Part shown: in pieces, positions 53,677 to 62,819 of the stretch
Layout: each line of letters begins with the position of its first letter
Numbering within the stretch: position 1 is the stretch's first letter
Assembly: GCF_002250835.2 (NCBI RefSeq)
Contig: NZ_NOJY02000007.1
Span: forward strand, 87,765-151,764
DNA: 64,000 bases
Source of the DNA: Romboutsia weinsteinii
Lineage (GTDB): Bacteria > Bacillota > Clostridia > Peptostreptococcales > Peptostreptococcaceae
Direction: 5' to 3'
The notes under the pieces: model-generated
What the model was told of the DNA's origin: nothing
Seen by the model: the letters and a program-made list of their open reading frames with translations, nothing else
Databases searched by the model: none
Position numbers and translations under genes: made by a program

Positions 53677-56043
53677 CTAATTAAATTCGTTCCTAACATC
53701 AATAATACTACTATCTAAGTTATATTTGCTATATTTATAGTTTATATATCCCGCTATATTATTTTCATGTGTAGACATTATAACCTGCTTATCGCTAAAT
53801 TCATTTCTAAGTATCTCGGTAAATGATATAAGGTTTAATTCATCCATAGTCTGAACTGGATCATCAATTAGTATTACATCTAGTTGATTATTATATACTT
53901 TTTTCATAGCTAATGTGAAACTAATTATAAATCCTGCTAACTGTCCAGAACTGAATGTATTAACTATATCATGGGATGTCTTCATATTTCCTATAAACTT
54001 TAATCTGGTTATTTTATCTGATGTATCTGCACCTAACTGGCAAAAAACGCCCAAACCAGCCGGAAGATTTTGTAATATTTTCCCTGTATATATATACAAT
54101 GGTATTTCTATCTTTGAAATTATACCTCTCTTGTATTCATTTATACATTTATCATATTCATCCTTCATTTTTTCAAATTTTTCTAATTTAAATTTAGTTT
54201 TTACCATGTTGAATTTTAACGTTTCTATAGTATTAATATCTATATTATTTTTTTCAATGATATGATAATTATAGCAATAATCTAAATAAGTTATTTTTTC
54301 ATCTAATTCATTTATATTAATTAACTCTATTTTTTCATCATTTTCTTGGAAATAGTTACTGTAAACATAATCTAACTTTGATTTATTAAGAATAACTTGA
54401 TCTATATCCGATAAACCAATTTTATTAGCTTTATCTTCGATATACCTATAAACAATATTGTTGATTTGTTCTAATGTATTATTTTTTTCTAAATTATCAA
54501 ATTGCTCGTTAATATTTATACCTAAATTTTCTAACTTATTAAGTATAGGCTCTAATATACTATTATCAATGTATTTTATTATTTCTCTATATTTATTGTC
54601 ATCTATAATATCTTCGAAACTAACTAATTTTATTTTTTCATCTAATTCTTTTTGTATCTTATCTATTTCTAAATTTATTTTTTCTGATTTACTTATTATA
54701 TCTTTTTCAATGCCACCTAAAAGTTCTTCTATTATATTTGTATAATTACTTATGGTTTTAATTAGATGTTCTTTATCATCATACTTACTTCCGCATAAAA
54801 TACATCTATTCTCATCTATACCAGATTCTTTTATTTTATCATTATCCGATAACATATTTTTAAGTTCAGATCTCTTTTTATTAATATCAATTAGTATTTT
54901 ATTACTTTTATTTTTTAAATTTTCTATATTATTAGATTCATTTCTTATTTCATCTAATTTATTTATATCTATATGGTCTTTATATTTATCTTTATCAATC
55001 AGCTTCCATTCCTTATTATTTATATAGCTCTTAACATTTTTTAAAACTTTGTATTTTTCCCTATAAATCTTTAAAGCTTCTATATTTTTACCATATTTTA
55101 AGTGATATGAAATTCTATTAATAATATCTTTACTTTCGTAATATTTAGTAAGTTCATCTTTTACTTTTATATTTTTATATGTCTTGTGATTTTTAATTAG
55201 TAACTTTATACCATTTATATCTTCTAAGTAATTTTTATTGTCTATCTTTTCTATATCTAAATCCCAATCTAGATCGTTTCTTTCTTCAAATATTTTTTTA
55301 TAGTTAGGCTTATTTGACAATTTATTATTAATATCGTTATTTATATATTTCTTTTTTGATATAATTTCTTCTTTTAATTGTTCATATTTACTATTATATA
55401 TCTTGATTTTATTTTCTATTTGTTCATATTTCTCGCTTTTTAAATTATCTATTTGTAATAGCTTGTCTATAATTTCCTTTCTATCTTCTTCTTTCCTTTT
55501 TAAAAAACTTATTGGATCTTGCTGCTGTATATAGTTTATATAAAAATACTCTGGTTCTATTTGTAGTAATTCATTTATTATCTTTTTAGCTTCATCATTA
55601 CTTTTCTTATTTTTTGAATTCAGTATATTTTCTAAAACAAATCTATCTTTTGATATATATGTTTCAAACCATTTACCTATATTACTTTCTTTCTCAAATT
55701 TTATTTTTTTCTGTGGTATATGTTTTAAAATTGATAAATACTCTTTTTTATTATCATCCAATAGTTCAAGCGCAACTATTAGGTCATCATTCTTATTATT
55801 AGTTATTAAGTTATCCTTGAATGACTTTACACCAGACCTTCCACTTACTTGATATAACCTAGATATGTTTCCTGTTAGTACAAGTTCTATTGCATCGTAA
55901 ATTGAAGACTTTCCATATCCATTCTGTCCTGTCAGTATCTGCAGATTTTGTGAAATAATCTGTTCATAAAAAGTATTATCTTTATTATTTCTATCAAATA
56001 CTTTAAAGTTTTGTATAATTATTTTATTTATCGTATATCCCAT
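53677..56043 (-). CDS. lmuB: Lamassu SMC/Rad50-like ATPase LmuB (ABC-3C ATPase)
   Basis: 788 residues. The N-terminal P loop is LTGQNGYGKSSIYD (about 37-50). A long coiled coil is interrupted near the middle by a zinc hook, ENRCILCGSK (Cys414, Cys417). The C-terminal head has the signature FSSGQLAGFIISF, Walker B DVILIDDPVQTMD and the H loop MSTHEN. This is a Rad50-like ABC ATPase. In Lamassu/DdmABC systems it senses aberrant DNA and releases the nuclease. It is the last gene of the operon, 21 bases after lmuC. Confidence 0.82.
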   Translation of the reverse strand: MGYTINKIIIQNFKVFDRNNKDNTFYEQIISQNLQILTGQNGYGKSSIYDAIELVLTGNISRLYQVSGRSGVKSFKDNLITNNKNDDLIVALELLDDNKKEYLSILKHIPQKKIKFEKESNIGKWFETYISKDRFVLENILNSKNKKSNDEAKKIINELLQIEPEYFYINYIQQQDPISFLKRKEEDRKEIIDKLLQIDNLKSEKYEQIENKIKIYNSKYEQLKEEIISKKKYINNDINNKLSNKPNYKKIFEERNDLDWDLDIEKIDNKNYLEDINGIKLLIKNHKTYKNIKVKDELTKYYESKDIINRISYHLKYGKNIEALKIYREKYKVLKNVKSYINNKEWKLIDKDKYKDHIDINKLDEIRNESNNIENLKNKSNKILIDINKKRSELKNMLSDNDKIKESGIDENRCILCGSKYDDKEHLIKTISNYTNIIEELLGGIEKDIISKSEKINLEIDKIQKELDEKIKLVSFEDIIDDNKYREIIKYIDNSILEPILNKLENLGININEQFDNLEKNNTLEQINNIVYRYIEDKANKIGLSDIDQVILNKSKLDYVYSNYFQENDEKIELININELDEKITYLDYCYNYHIIEKNNIDINTIETLKFNMVKTKFKLEKFEKMKDEYDKCINEYKRGIISKIEIPLYIYTGKILQNLPAGLGVFCQLGADTSDKITRLKFIGNMKTSHDIVNTFSSGQLAGFIISFTLAMKKVYNNQLDVILIDDPVQTMDELNLISFTEILRNEFSDKQVIMSTHENNIAGYINYKYSKYNLDSSIIDVRNEFN

Positions 56044-56064
56044 TAGATTCTCCCTCTTGCAGCA

Positions 56065-56775
56065 TTAGCACTTTAAATCTTTTTCAACTTTTTCTAAGTA
56101 TATTTTAATATCTTCGTTACTTAATTGTATATCTGAGATAGTACCATCATTATCGAATTCTTGAACTAGTTCAATATTTTTTTCTAGTATGTCAGCTATT
56201 TTTTTTTCAAAATTCTGTAATTCATTGCTATCAGATTTATTGTATACTGATTTTAGACTTAAGAATGGTAATTTTATAAACATTCTACACAACAACATAT
56301 AAGAATATACTTTATTTTTTTCTTCGCTCTGTATTTTAGCGATATCAAATTCTAATATATTTTTCATACTTTGAAATAACTCTCTATTCATTAGGAATTT
56401 AGTCATATCGTCTAGATATAAGTTTATATTTTTTAATTCTTCATCGGTATACCATAATACGTATTTTTTATAAAAATATGGGTCTTCCTCTATCTTAAAT
56501 ATTAATTTCTTTTCTGTATTATTTAATTCTGAACCATTAGTCCTTGTAACGAATATAACAGAAGTATTTTTCTTCATCTCTTTATTAATATTTTCTACTG
56601 CAATACTATCTATCTTATTATCTAAGATTTCATCAATATTTACATTTGTTAAATTATCTATAAAGTATACTATATAGTTTTCTGATTTGACTTTACTTGA
56701 ATAGTAATCTCCACACTCAAAACTTTGCATCTCAAAACTATTATCTTTAAATATTTTATGTAGTACCTCTTTCAT
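56065..56775 (-). CDS. lmuC: Lamassu middle component LmuC (ABC-3C MC)
   Basis: About 236 residues with no membrane helix. It has no strong motif of its own; the assignment rests on size, position between effector and ATPase, and its mixed N-terminal beta/helix and helical C-terminal pattern. The ATG lies inside the 3-prime end of lmuA, with AGGAGGA directly before it; of two adjacent ATGs the second has the better spacing. The overlap implies coupled translation and a fixed subunit ratio. Confidence 0.65.
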   Translation of the reverse strand: MKEVLHKIFKDNSFEMQSFECGDYYSSKVKSENYIVYFIDNLTNVNIDEILDNKIDSIAVENINKEMKKNTSVIFVTRTNGSELNNTEKKLIFKIEEDPYFYKKYVLWYTDEELKNINLYLDDMTKFLMNRELFQSMKNILEFDIAKIQSEEKNKVYSYMLLCRMFIKLPFLSLKSVYNKSDSNELQNFEKKIADILEKNIELVQEFDNDGTISDIQLSNEDIKIYLEKVEKDLKC

Positions 56776-58219
56776 CATTTCCTCCTATATTATCAAAAGA
56801 TTTAAGCTCTATATTGCTTGATAATATCTTTTTACTTTCTTTTTCTGTATTATCATCCCAATGCTGATTTATACTCAATGTTTGTCCTATTGTATATTGT
56901 AAATTTATATGACAGTTTAATATAACATCATTATCCTCATATATATGTCTATTAAATATAGAATTTCTATCTAATTTTTTTAACAGTGAATCTTGTCTAC
57001 TTATATTTATAAATGAAAACATATATCTACCACCTACATATTTTAAATATGTTTGCATATCTATATGTTCTAAATCATATTTATTTGCTTTAATTTCCTT
57101 AAAAACAAATTCTTGTAATTTTCCTGATTCTAGCATCGAACTTGCTTCATTGTAGTCTATACCTTTAATTTCAATATGTGGATTACTATTAATCATTAAT
57201 GACTTGAATTCATCTATGCTCAATGATCTAATATTACGAACAATTTTTTTTATTCCACAACTATCACAATTATCTATTTCCAAACATTCATCATCGCAGT
57301 ATATTTTAAACTCATGTTCTAGTTTTTTCGAATTTAGATATAAGTACTGCTGCTGACTTATTTTTGACTGATCCTGAGATATAATATCGATTATTTCTTT
57401 ACAAGTTATTCTAAATATTGATTGGTCCTTTTCTAGAATATAATTTTCTAATTTACTAGCTAAAAAATAAACTAATGCATTTCTTAATTTTTGTATATAG
57501 TCTTCACATTGTTTATATTGTTTATCAGGTTCTAACTTATCAATTATAAGCTTTAGATTCTCAGATATAGAAAAATTAATTTTATTAAAATCTTCATTTA
57601 TTACATTTATATCTATATTTTCAATATTATCTATATAACTTTTATATTCTTCTGTTAATTCTTCGCAATAAATTTTAATGTTATCTTCTGTTATATATTT
57701 TAATTCCTTAAATTTATTTCTTACTGTTTTTCTTATTGTTTTAAGTTCTGACTTACTATTTTTAAGTTTTAAGTTTTCTTTTATTACTTCCAAATCACTA
57801 TAACTAAGTAACAAATCAGTTTCCTCTATATGCCTTTGTATATAATCATCTATCACAGATTTAATTTCTATATCTTCCTTTATTTTACAAAGACTTATTA
57901 AATGTACACCTGTTTTTTCTCCTAAGATAGATTGCTTAAATCCTAGCTCCCCATATACCTTCTTAATATCCTCTTTCGACATACTCTCCCTAGCTTTTAC
58001 CTGATATATATCTTCATATATTAATTTATCATCACTATTTTTATATCCTATAGCAAAATCTTCCATATATTCATATTCTAGAATAAACTTATTCCATTCT
58101 TCTAAGTCTACTGAGTTTAATCTTCTTAAGAAGTACAATATTCCCATTCTTCCTTGAGATTCAAATCCATACCAACTAGATGTTGCATTATCAGAACTTG
58201 CTTCGAAAATTTCTTGCAT
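56756..58219 (-). CDS. lmuA: Lamassu effector LmuA, Cap4/DUF4297-like nuclease
   Basis: 487 residues. The N-terminal about 110 residues have SSWYGFESQGRMGILYFLRR, EYEYMEDFAIGY and IYQVKARESM, which fit the PD-(D/E)xK-type core of Cap4/DUF4297 nucleases (Asp54 and Gln73-x-Lys75 as likely catalytic residues). A long helical middle follows. A Cys cluster (YCDDECLEIDNCDSCG, about 306-325) may bind zinc within the ABC-3C C-terminal region. It is the toxic effector, held in check by LmuB and LmuC. Its promoter lies at 58259-58287. Confidence 0.72.
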   Translation of the reverse strand: MQEIFEASSDNATSSWYGFESQGRMGILYFLRRLNSVDLEEWNKFILEYEYMEDFAIGYKNSDDKLIYEDIYQVKARESMSKEDIKKVYGELGFKQSILGEKTGVHLISLCKIKEDIEIKSVIDDYIQRHIEETDLLLSYSDLEVIKENLKLKNSKSELKTIRKTVRNKFKELKYITEDNIKIYCEELTEEYKSYIDNIENIDINVINEDFNKINFSISENLKLIIDKLEPDKQYKQCEDYIQKLRNALVYFLASKLENYILEKDQSIFRITCKEIIDIISQDQSKISQQQYLYLNSKKLEHEFKIYCDDECLEIDNCDSCGIKKIVRNIRSLSIDEFKSLMINSNPHIEIKGIDYNEASSMLESGKLQEFVFKEIKANKYDLEHIDMQTYLKYVGGRYMFSFINISRQDSLLKKLDRNSIFNRHIYEDNDVILNCHINLQYTIGQTLSINQHWDDNTEKESKKILSSNIELKSFDNIGGNDERGTT

Positions 58220-58258
58220 AATTAATCCCCTTCTATTATTTCACAGTTATATATAATA

Positions 58259-58287
58259 ATTATACATAACATGGAACTTATTGTAAA
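58259..58287 (-). promoter_or_regulatory. Promoter of the Lamassu operon
   Basis: TTTACA and a perfect TATAAT with a 17-base spacer lie 40 bases before lmuA on the minus strand, so the system need not depend on phage transcription. Found by eye. Confidence 0.6.
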
Positions 58288-58309
58288 ATAATGGAAGTTT
58301 ATGTAGCTA

Positions 58310-59122
58310 TTAGCCATATATCCTGTAATTCAACCTCTTCCCCTTAATCTCAACCCCATATCCCTTACTCATCTCAATTAACCTACTCCCAATAGCCTCA
58401 TCAATCTCAATTAATTCCTCAAAACCCTTCTCACTACTAACAATCACAGGCAAATTATTAAAGTACCTATGATTAACCAACTCAAACATAATATTAACAT
58501 CACTACTACTAACACTACCCTTAAACAAATCATCAATCAAAAGCACCCTAGCATTTTTATACCTGTTCATAATCTTGTGATAATAAACCTGATCCATGAT
58601 ATTTTGCTTAACCCTAACAATAACATCCCTATACCCCATGTACAAAACCCCGACTCCCCTATCCATAAGCTCATTACAAATAGCAAGAGAGAGGTGAGTC
58701 TTACCAGACCCAACCTGCCCCATAAACATTATAGAATTATTACTACTACTCTCTATACTGTCAAAATCTTTAACATACTTAGTAGCAACTCTATAAGCAT
58801 TAATAGTATGAGTATCATAAGTATAATTGAAATTATCAAAAGTCTTGTTCCTAAACTCCTCACTTATCCCGCTATGTTTAAGTATATCCTCGGCCTCCCT
58901 AACTGCCCTACACTCACAAGGAATTGCCATTCCATCATCTATAATATAAGTCATATCTCTACACTTACTACATCTATACTCTCTATCTTTCTCTAAGATG
59001 CTCACTCTCTCTTCTAACAGACTCGATTTCTTCATCTGTTGGCTTTCTATAAATTCCTTCATCCTCTTCTTCAAGTGCTCTGGCATATTTAGATTTCGAA
59101 GGCTCGCACTTATATTTTCCAT
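58310..59122 (-). CDS. DnaC-like helicase loader ATPase (phage replication)
   Basis: 270 residues. An N-terminal Zn motif (YRCSKCRDM, PCEC) precedes an AAA+ domain with Walker A MGQVGSGKTH (about 134-143), Walker B VLLIDDLF and a sensor region around IVSSEKGFEEL. It should load the replicative helicase on phage DNA. The start overlaps the DnaD-like gene by 140 bases, but the GGGGGG seven bases before the ATG supports it. AGG and GGG codons are used more than in neighbours, a sign of different ancestry. Confidence 0.85.
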   Translation of the reverse strand: MENISASLRNLNMPEHLKKRMKEFIESQQMKKSSLLEERVSILEKDREYRCSKCRDMTYIIDDGMAIPCECRAVREAEDILKHSGISEEFRNKTFDNFNYTYDTHTINAYRVATKYVKDFDSIESSSNNSIMFMGQVGSGKTHLSLAICNELMDRGVGVLYMGYRDVIVRVKQNIMDQVYYHKIMNRYKNARVLLIDDLFKGSVSSSDVNIMFELVNHRYFNNLPVIVSSEKGFEELIEIDEAIGSRLIEMSKGYGVEIKGKRLNYRIYG

Positions 59123-59981
59123 AGCTATCCCCCCTATTTTTTAACGCTATCTCATAAGCTTTTAAATCATTAATACTCTTAATATTGTTATCATTCCATT
59201 GCTTCAAAATCCCATTAATATACCCCTTATTGCACTTCCCTTTATTTGTTGCAATCTCTATTGCTCTTTTAAAAAGCTCATAATCCATACTCTCACATAC
59301 TTCAATTAACCACTGACCAACAATAGGATTTATAAGTCCTACATTTTGTTCATATAAAGTCTTATACTTACTTATATTACTTACAAAACTCTTATCTACT
59401 TCTTCATTATCAAAATTATTTTTACTATCCAAATTTGAATTAACAAGTTTTTGTTTTTCTTCTTCTTTTTCTTTTTCTTTTTGTTTTTGTTTTTCTTTTT
59501 CCCCATAGTGGTTATCTAAATTGTATTTATCCTCAACCACGGGTATAGATACACTATCAATAGTGGTACTTAATTTTAAATTATGGGTATCTATACTGTA
59601 TCCGTACCTATTACACTCCTTTAAAAATAATTCAATAAGTTCTTTACTTTTAACATTAAACAACTCTTTTTCTATACATTTTTTAACCTTAGGACTTACA
59701 ACCTTATTGTGCTTTATCCAATTTTTTAAAAACAGCTCCTTAGTATCTTCACAGTAAACAATCTTTTCATATTCCTCAAATCTATATATAAGCTTCTCTA
59801 CAGTTTCTCTGTTATATCCAGTTTCCGTCTCAATAATCCTTTTAGGAAGCTCATATATTCCACACTGACTTGTCTTACTATTAGTCATAAGATAAATATA
59901 GAAATACTTTTCTTCAGGTGTTAAATCAAGTACAAAACCATCTTGCCAATAATCTATGTGTATATGTCTATAAACTGCCAT
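58983..59981 (-). CDS. DnaD-domain replication initiator (phage)
   Basis: 332 residues. The N-terminal winged helix (about 1-100) has DLTPEEKYFYIYLMTN and CGIYELPKRI. A low-complexity Glu/Lys linker (about 160-180) is coded by a 6-base repeat. The C-terminal DnaD/DnaB_2 domain (about 210-280) ends in the KGYINGILKQWNDNNI motif. It likely binds the phage origin and recruits the loader encoded next. It follows recT by 14 bases. A GGGGG Shine-Dalgarno precedes the ATG. Confidence 0.85.
   Translation of the reverse strand: MAVYRHIHIDYWQDGFVLDLTPEEKYFYIYLMTNSKTSQCGIYELPKRIIETETGYNRETVEKLIYRFEEYEKIVYCEDTKELFLKNWIKHNKVVSPKVKKCIEKELFNVKSKELIELFLKECNRYGYSIDTHNLKLSTTIDSVSIPVVEDKYNLDNHYGEKEKQKQKEKEKEEEKQKLVNSNLDSKNNFDNEEVDKSFVSNISKYKTLYEQNVGLINPIVGQWLIEVCESMDYELFKRAIEIATNKGKCNKGYINGILKQWNDNNIKSINDLKAYEIALKNRGDSYGKYKCEPSKSKYARALEEEDEGIYRKPTDEEIESVRRESEHLRER
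59449..59503. repeat. Poly-pyrimidine hexanucleotide tract
   Basis: Repeats of ctttttg/ctttttc type fall inside the DnaD-like gene and code for its EKEKQKQKEKEK linker. Copy number could vary by slippage, in frame because units are six bases. Confidence 0.7.
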
Positions 59982-59995
59982 GTAAATCCCCCTCC

Positions 59996-60790
59996 CTAAT
60001 TTAAAAGACCACGATCTTCTTCAATACTTTCATCCATAGCATCCACTAACAACATATCACTATCAATACTTTGCTTTATACTTTCATCAAATACAACAGC
60101 TCTTTGCATTTCAATGCTTAGTGGTGCGTATTTGAGTAGTTTTTTAATTACAGTTTTTTTAGCCATAGAGTCAAACTCTTTTTCCCATATTCCACCTTCA
60201 AAGTTATTAGAATACTTCTTACCATGATTTTCAACTTCGTCATAAGTCATAAAAACAAAGCTATATCCACTTGGATCTAGATGATAAACTGCATAGTATC
60301 CAATCACTTCTCCTCTATCTCCTTTTAAAAGAGGCTTATGAATTAACTTTTGTTCTAGTCCATAATCTATATCAAACTCATCATTTTCTTTAACTTCATG
60401 TGCATACAAAGTCTTTAGTTTCCCACTTCTATGAGCAAGTTCTAGTAATCCTTTGTATCCTATTTGAAACTGTACTTTATCTATTCCCTTAACTTTATGT
60501 GGTATTAAATAGGCTTGTCCTAAAGGTGTGTTTGGCTCAAGACCTAACTGTGCACTTTGCATCATAGCTGCAATAAAAGTCATAGGCTCACAATTTTGAA
60601 GTTTTGGATTTGAATTAAAAGCTGTTAAAGAAACTTTTTGAAACCTTTCACTGCTTAGCTCTTTTGGAAGTGCTAAGCCAATTTCCCCATTCATTTTTAC
60701 AATTAGTTGCTTCATAGCATAACTCGGATTTATGGATATATTACTCCCCTTAGCTTCATTGTTTTTTAATGTTTCTTTTAAATTTGCCAT
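59996..60790 (-). CDS. recT: RecT single-strand annealing protein
   Basis: 264 residues. The RecT/Redbeta signature lies in SAQLGLEPNTPLGQAYLIPH and QIGYKGLLELAHRSGK, with the later MAKKTVIKKLLKYAPLS. It anneals homologous single strands during phage recombination and works with the YqaJ exonuclease encoded 87 bases upstream. GGGGAGAAAAT precedes the ATG. Confidence 0.93.
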   Translation of the reverse strand: MANLKETLKNNEAKGSNISINPSYAMKQLIVKMNGEIGLALPKELSSERFQKVSLTAFNSNPKLQNCEPMTFIAAMMQSAQLGLEPNTPLGQAYLIPHKVKGIDKVQFQIGYKGLLELAHRSGKLKTLYAHEVKENDEFDIDYGLEQKLIHKPLLKGDRGEVIGYYAVYHLDPSGYSFVFMTYDEVENHGKKYSNNFEGGIWEKEFDSMAKKTVIKKLLKYAPLSIEMQRAVVFDESIKQSIDSDMLLVDAMDESIEEDRGLLN

Positions 60791-60877
60791 TATTTTCTCC
60801 CCTTTTATTTATTTAATATCATTTACTATAGTATTTATAACTTTAACTGTAATTTTAGGCTTTGATTTGCTTGGAAT

Positions 60878-61963
60878 TTAAATTCTAAACACTCTTGAGG
60901 TAGTAGCTTTCATGTACTTATCAGCTAACTCTGGGTGTTCTTTTTTTAATCTTTTGCTATCTAAACTATTTCTAGTTTGCTTTTTCCAAGTGATTTTTCT
61001 GTCTCCCAAGTATGCAATTTCATATTCTTTCATTTGTAATTGTAAATATTGTTCTATTGCTTTTTTCTCACTATCTAAATCTTTTACAAGCTCACAAACA
61101 TCATCATATCTATTTAATAATTCTTCCTTCTCAAATAACATAAGCTCTTCCTCATTAGTATCTTTATATAATCCTTGAAGTACTTTTGAATAATCATCAC
61201 TGCCATCAGGTGTAGGTAGTTCTCCTCCAAGTACACACTTTTCCCAAAACATTTTTTCCAAATCCATAATTTGATTTATAAGTTCTTCATCCCTATCTAA
61301 TCTATGAATTACAAGCTCTTCATTGCCAATAAGTGCTGCTACATAACAGTGAGTAGCTCCTGTTACTGCCATATAGTGATAGCATTGTATCTGAATATGC
61401 ATGGGTACTTCCTCTTTCCACAACTTCTTAGAGTAACTACCTGTAACCTTGCATTCTAAAAAAGCTTTTTCTCCTACAACTGCTCTATCTATATTTGCTA
61501 GTGCAAATGGATATTTATCATTTTTTAGTATTCCATTTACATTTCTAACTTTCTTATTTGTTTTTAAGCAAAATTCATTGGCTACAAAGTTTTCTAGTTT
61601 GTTACCAAGTTCCATTTTGTAGCTTACTTCTTCATTTATATCTAAGTTATCTATATTAATCTTTTTAGAATTTTGAGCAACGGACTCGCCTTTTGAGTCT
61701 TTGGCGACATGAAATGCTTCGCCGACACGTCGCTCAAGCGAGCGAATTTGAGCAACGGGATGTGAGCCTGCCGAACAGACGTTGGCGACATGAGCATAGA
61801 GAATTTTATCCATATATACACTCATCGAGCTTTTATAAGGACTAAGACCTAGTACGCTAGCTGCATCACTTCCTCCTATCCCTGCTTTTCTTTTCTCTAA
61901 CCACTCTGCTCTTGTCATATCATTAGTTTCATTAGCTATATATGCATCCAAATATTTTCTCAT
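60878..61963 (-). CDS. YqaJ-type phage exonuclease with an in-frame insert
   Basis: 361 residues. The lambda-exonuclease-like core has RKAGIGGSDAASVLGLSPYKSS (about 26-47), MELGNKLENFVANEF (acidic Glu residues), and FLECKVTGSYSKKLW with IQCYHYMAVTG. It should resect double-strand ends for RecT. Between MDKI (about residue 54) and INIDNLDINEE (about 101) lies a 42-45 residue segment absent from the usual fold and coded by GC-rich DNA (see 61675-61799). The catalytic motifs on both sides remain, so activity is plausible. Confidence 0.85.
   Translation of the reverse strand: MRKYLDAYIANETNDMTRAEWLEKRKAGIGGSDAASVLGLSPYKSSMSVYMDKILYAHVANVCSAGSHPVAQIRSLERRVGEAFHVAKDSKGESVAQNSKKINIDNLDINEEVSYKMELGNKLENFVANEFCLKTNKKVRNVNGILKNDKYPFALANIDRAVVGEKAFLECKVTGSYSKKLWKEEVPMHIQIQCYHYMAVTGATHCYVAALIGNEELVIHRLDRDEELINQIMDLEKMFWEKCVLGGELPTPDGSDDYSKVLQGLYKDTNEEELMLFEKEELLNRYDDVCELVKDLDSEKKAIEQYLQLQMKEYEIAYLGDRKITWKKQTRNSLDSKRLKKEHPELADKYMKATTSRVFRI
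61675..61799. repeat. GC-rich palindromic insert inside the YqaJ gene
   Basis: About 55% GC (69 of 125 bases) against an AT-rich host gene. In sense direction two units both start catgtcgccaa and end ccgttgctcaaa, separated by gctcgcttgagcga, a near-palindrome. agaatttt occurs on both flanks (61667-61674 and 61800-61807), possibly a target-site duplication, but the offset of 133 bases is not a multiple of three. The frame stays open, adding HVANV..VAQI and HVAKD..VAQN to the protein. Confidence 0.8.
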
Positions 61964-61987
61964 TTATTTCCCCCTGTATCACATTAT

Positions 61988-62815
61988 TTACTTACATTTG
62001 CATAAATAATAAAATTCAATTTTTTCTAAGAAATATAGTTGACCTTTGCCAGTTATAAGTGTTGTAGCTGAGATTATCTCTCCTTCTACAGTTTGAACTA
62101 TCCTTTCTGAAACCTTAAACAATCCTTGTTCTATATAAACTTGTTTTGGCATATTTTTATCTTTTCCATTTCCAATAAGGTATCCATTATCTCTAAGCCA
62201 ACTGAATAATCTGTTTCTGCCTATTAGTATATTGTTATTATTTAGTACTTTATCAAACTGGCCTATAGTTATAGCATCACTAGATGATGCTATGCTTTTT
62301 CCGAAGTTTGTATATGGTCTATCCAAAGTTATAATATCCTCTAGGTTTTCAGCCCTTTTTTGCGCTATAAATTTTTCCTCTTTTTCTTGTTTTAATTTAG
62401 TTGCTATCTGAATTATAAAATCTGGATTTTCTAAAGTTTTACTTATTACATCATCACTTAAATATGCTCCATGGTTTCTTATACTAGGTATGACCTCTTC
62501 CATTATCCATCGTTCAAATCTCATGGCACTTGGTAACTTTGACCTTATAATAAGTCTATATAGGTTACCTTCATCTATGAATTTTTTAGTAACATATTGA
62601 ATTGCATCAGTATTATCACTTCTCTTACCTGTAACTACCCCTACGTCGGAAAAAATTACTCCTCCTTTTCTACAATGTCTTATTATTGCATCCCTAGGAT
62701 TTGAGTATCCTAGAATTTCTGCAACTGGTATAGCTTCTATATACTCTTTCTTATTTTTAGTAATTACACTTAACTCCCCAAACTCACTATTTTTAAAGAT
62801 TTGTAATCCTTCCAT
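61988..62815 (-). CDS. Phage antirepressor with BRO-N domain
   Basis: About 275 residues. The BRO-N domain (about 1-110) has IPVAEILGYSNPRDAIIRHC, KFIDEGNLYRLIIRSKLPSA and RFERWIMEEVIPSIR. The C-terminal half has GRNRLFSWLRDNGYLI, the KilAC/Ant-type region. Such proteins lift repression or modulate early transcription. The start at 62815 follows GGGGGGTAGCAAC and overlaps nothing; an earlier ATG overlaps the Cro-like gene. Confidence 0.88.
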   Translation of the reverse strand: MEGLQIFKNSEFGELSVITKNKKEYIEAIPVAEILGYSNPRDAIIRHCRKGGVIFSDVGVVTGKRSDNTDAIQYVTKKFIDEGNLYRLIIRSKLPSAMRFERWIMEEVIPSIRNHGAYLSDDVISKTLENPDFIIQIATKLKQEKEEKFIAQKRAENLEDIITLDRPYTNFGKSIASSSDAITIGQFDKVLNNNNILIGRNRLFSWLRDNGYLIGNGKDKNMPKQVYIEQGLFKVSERIVQTVEGEIISATTLITGKGQLYFLEKIEFYYLCKCK

Positions 62816-62819
62816 GTTG

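Noticed and set aside
53677..56043. Classical SbcC/Rad50 DNA repair protein
   Set aside because: It lacks an SbcD/Mre11 partner, is shorter than SbcC, and is coupled to a nuclease-like and a middle gene as in ABC-3C systems.
58469..58996. Plus-strand frame of 175 codons
   Set aside because: It is opposite the DnaC-like ATPase with clear Walker motifs; no Shine-Dalgarno precedes it.
59449..59503. Possible CRISPR-like or regulatory tandem array
   Set aside because: The repeat has no spacers and simply encodes a Glu/Lys/Gln linker in frame.
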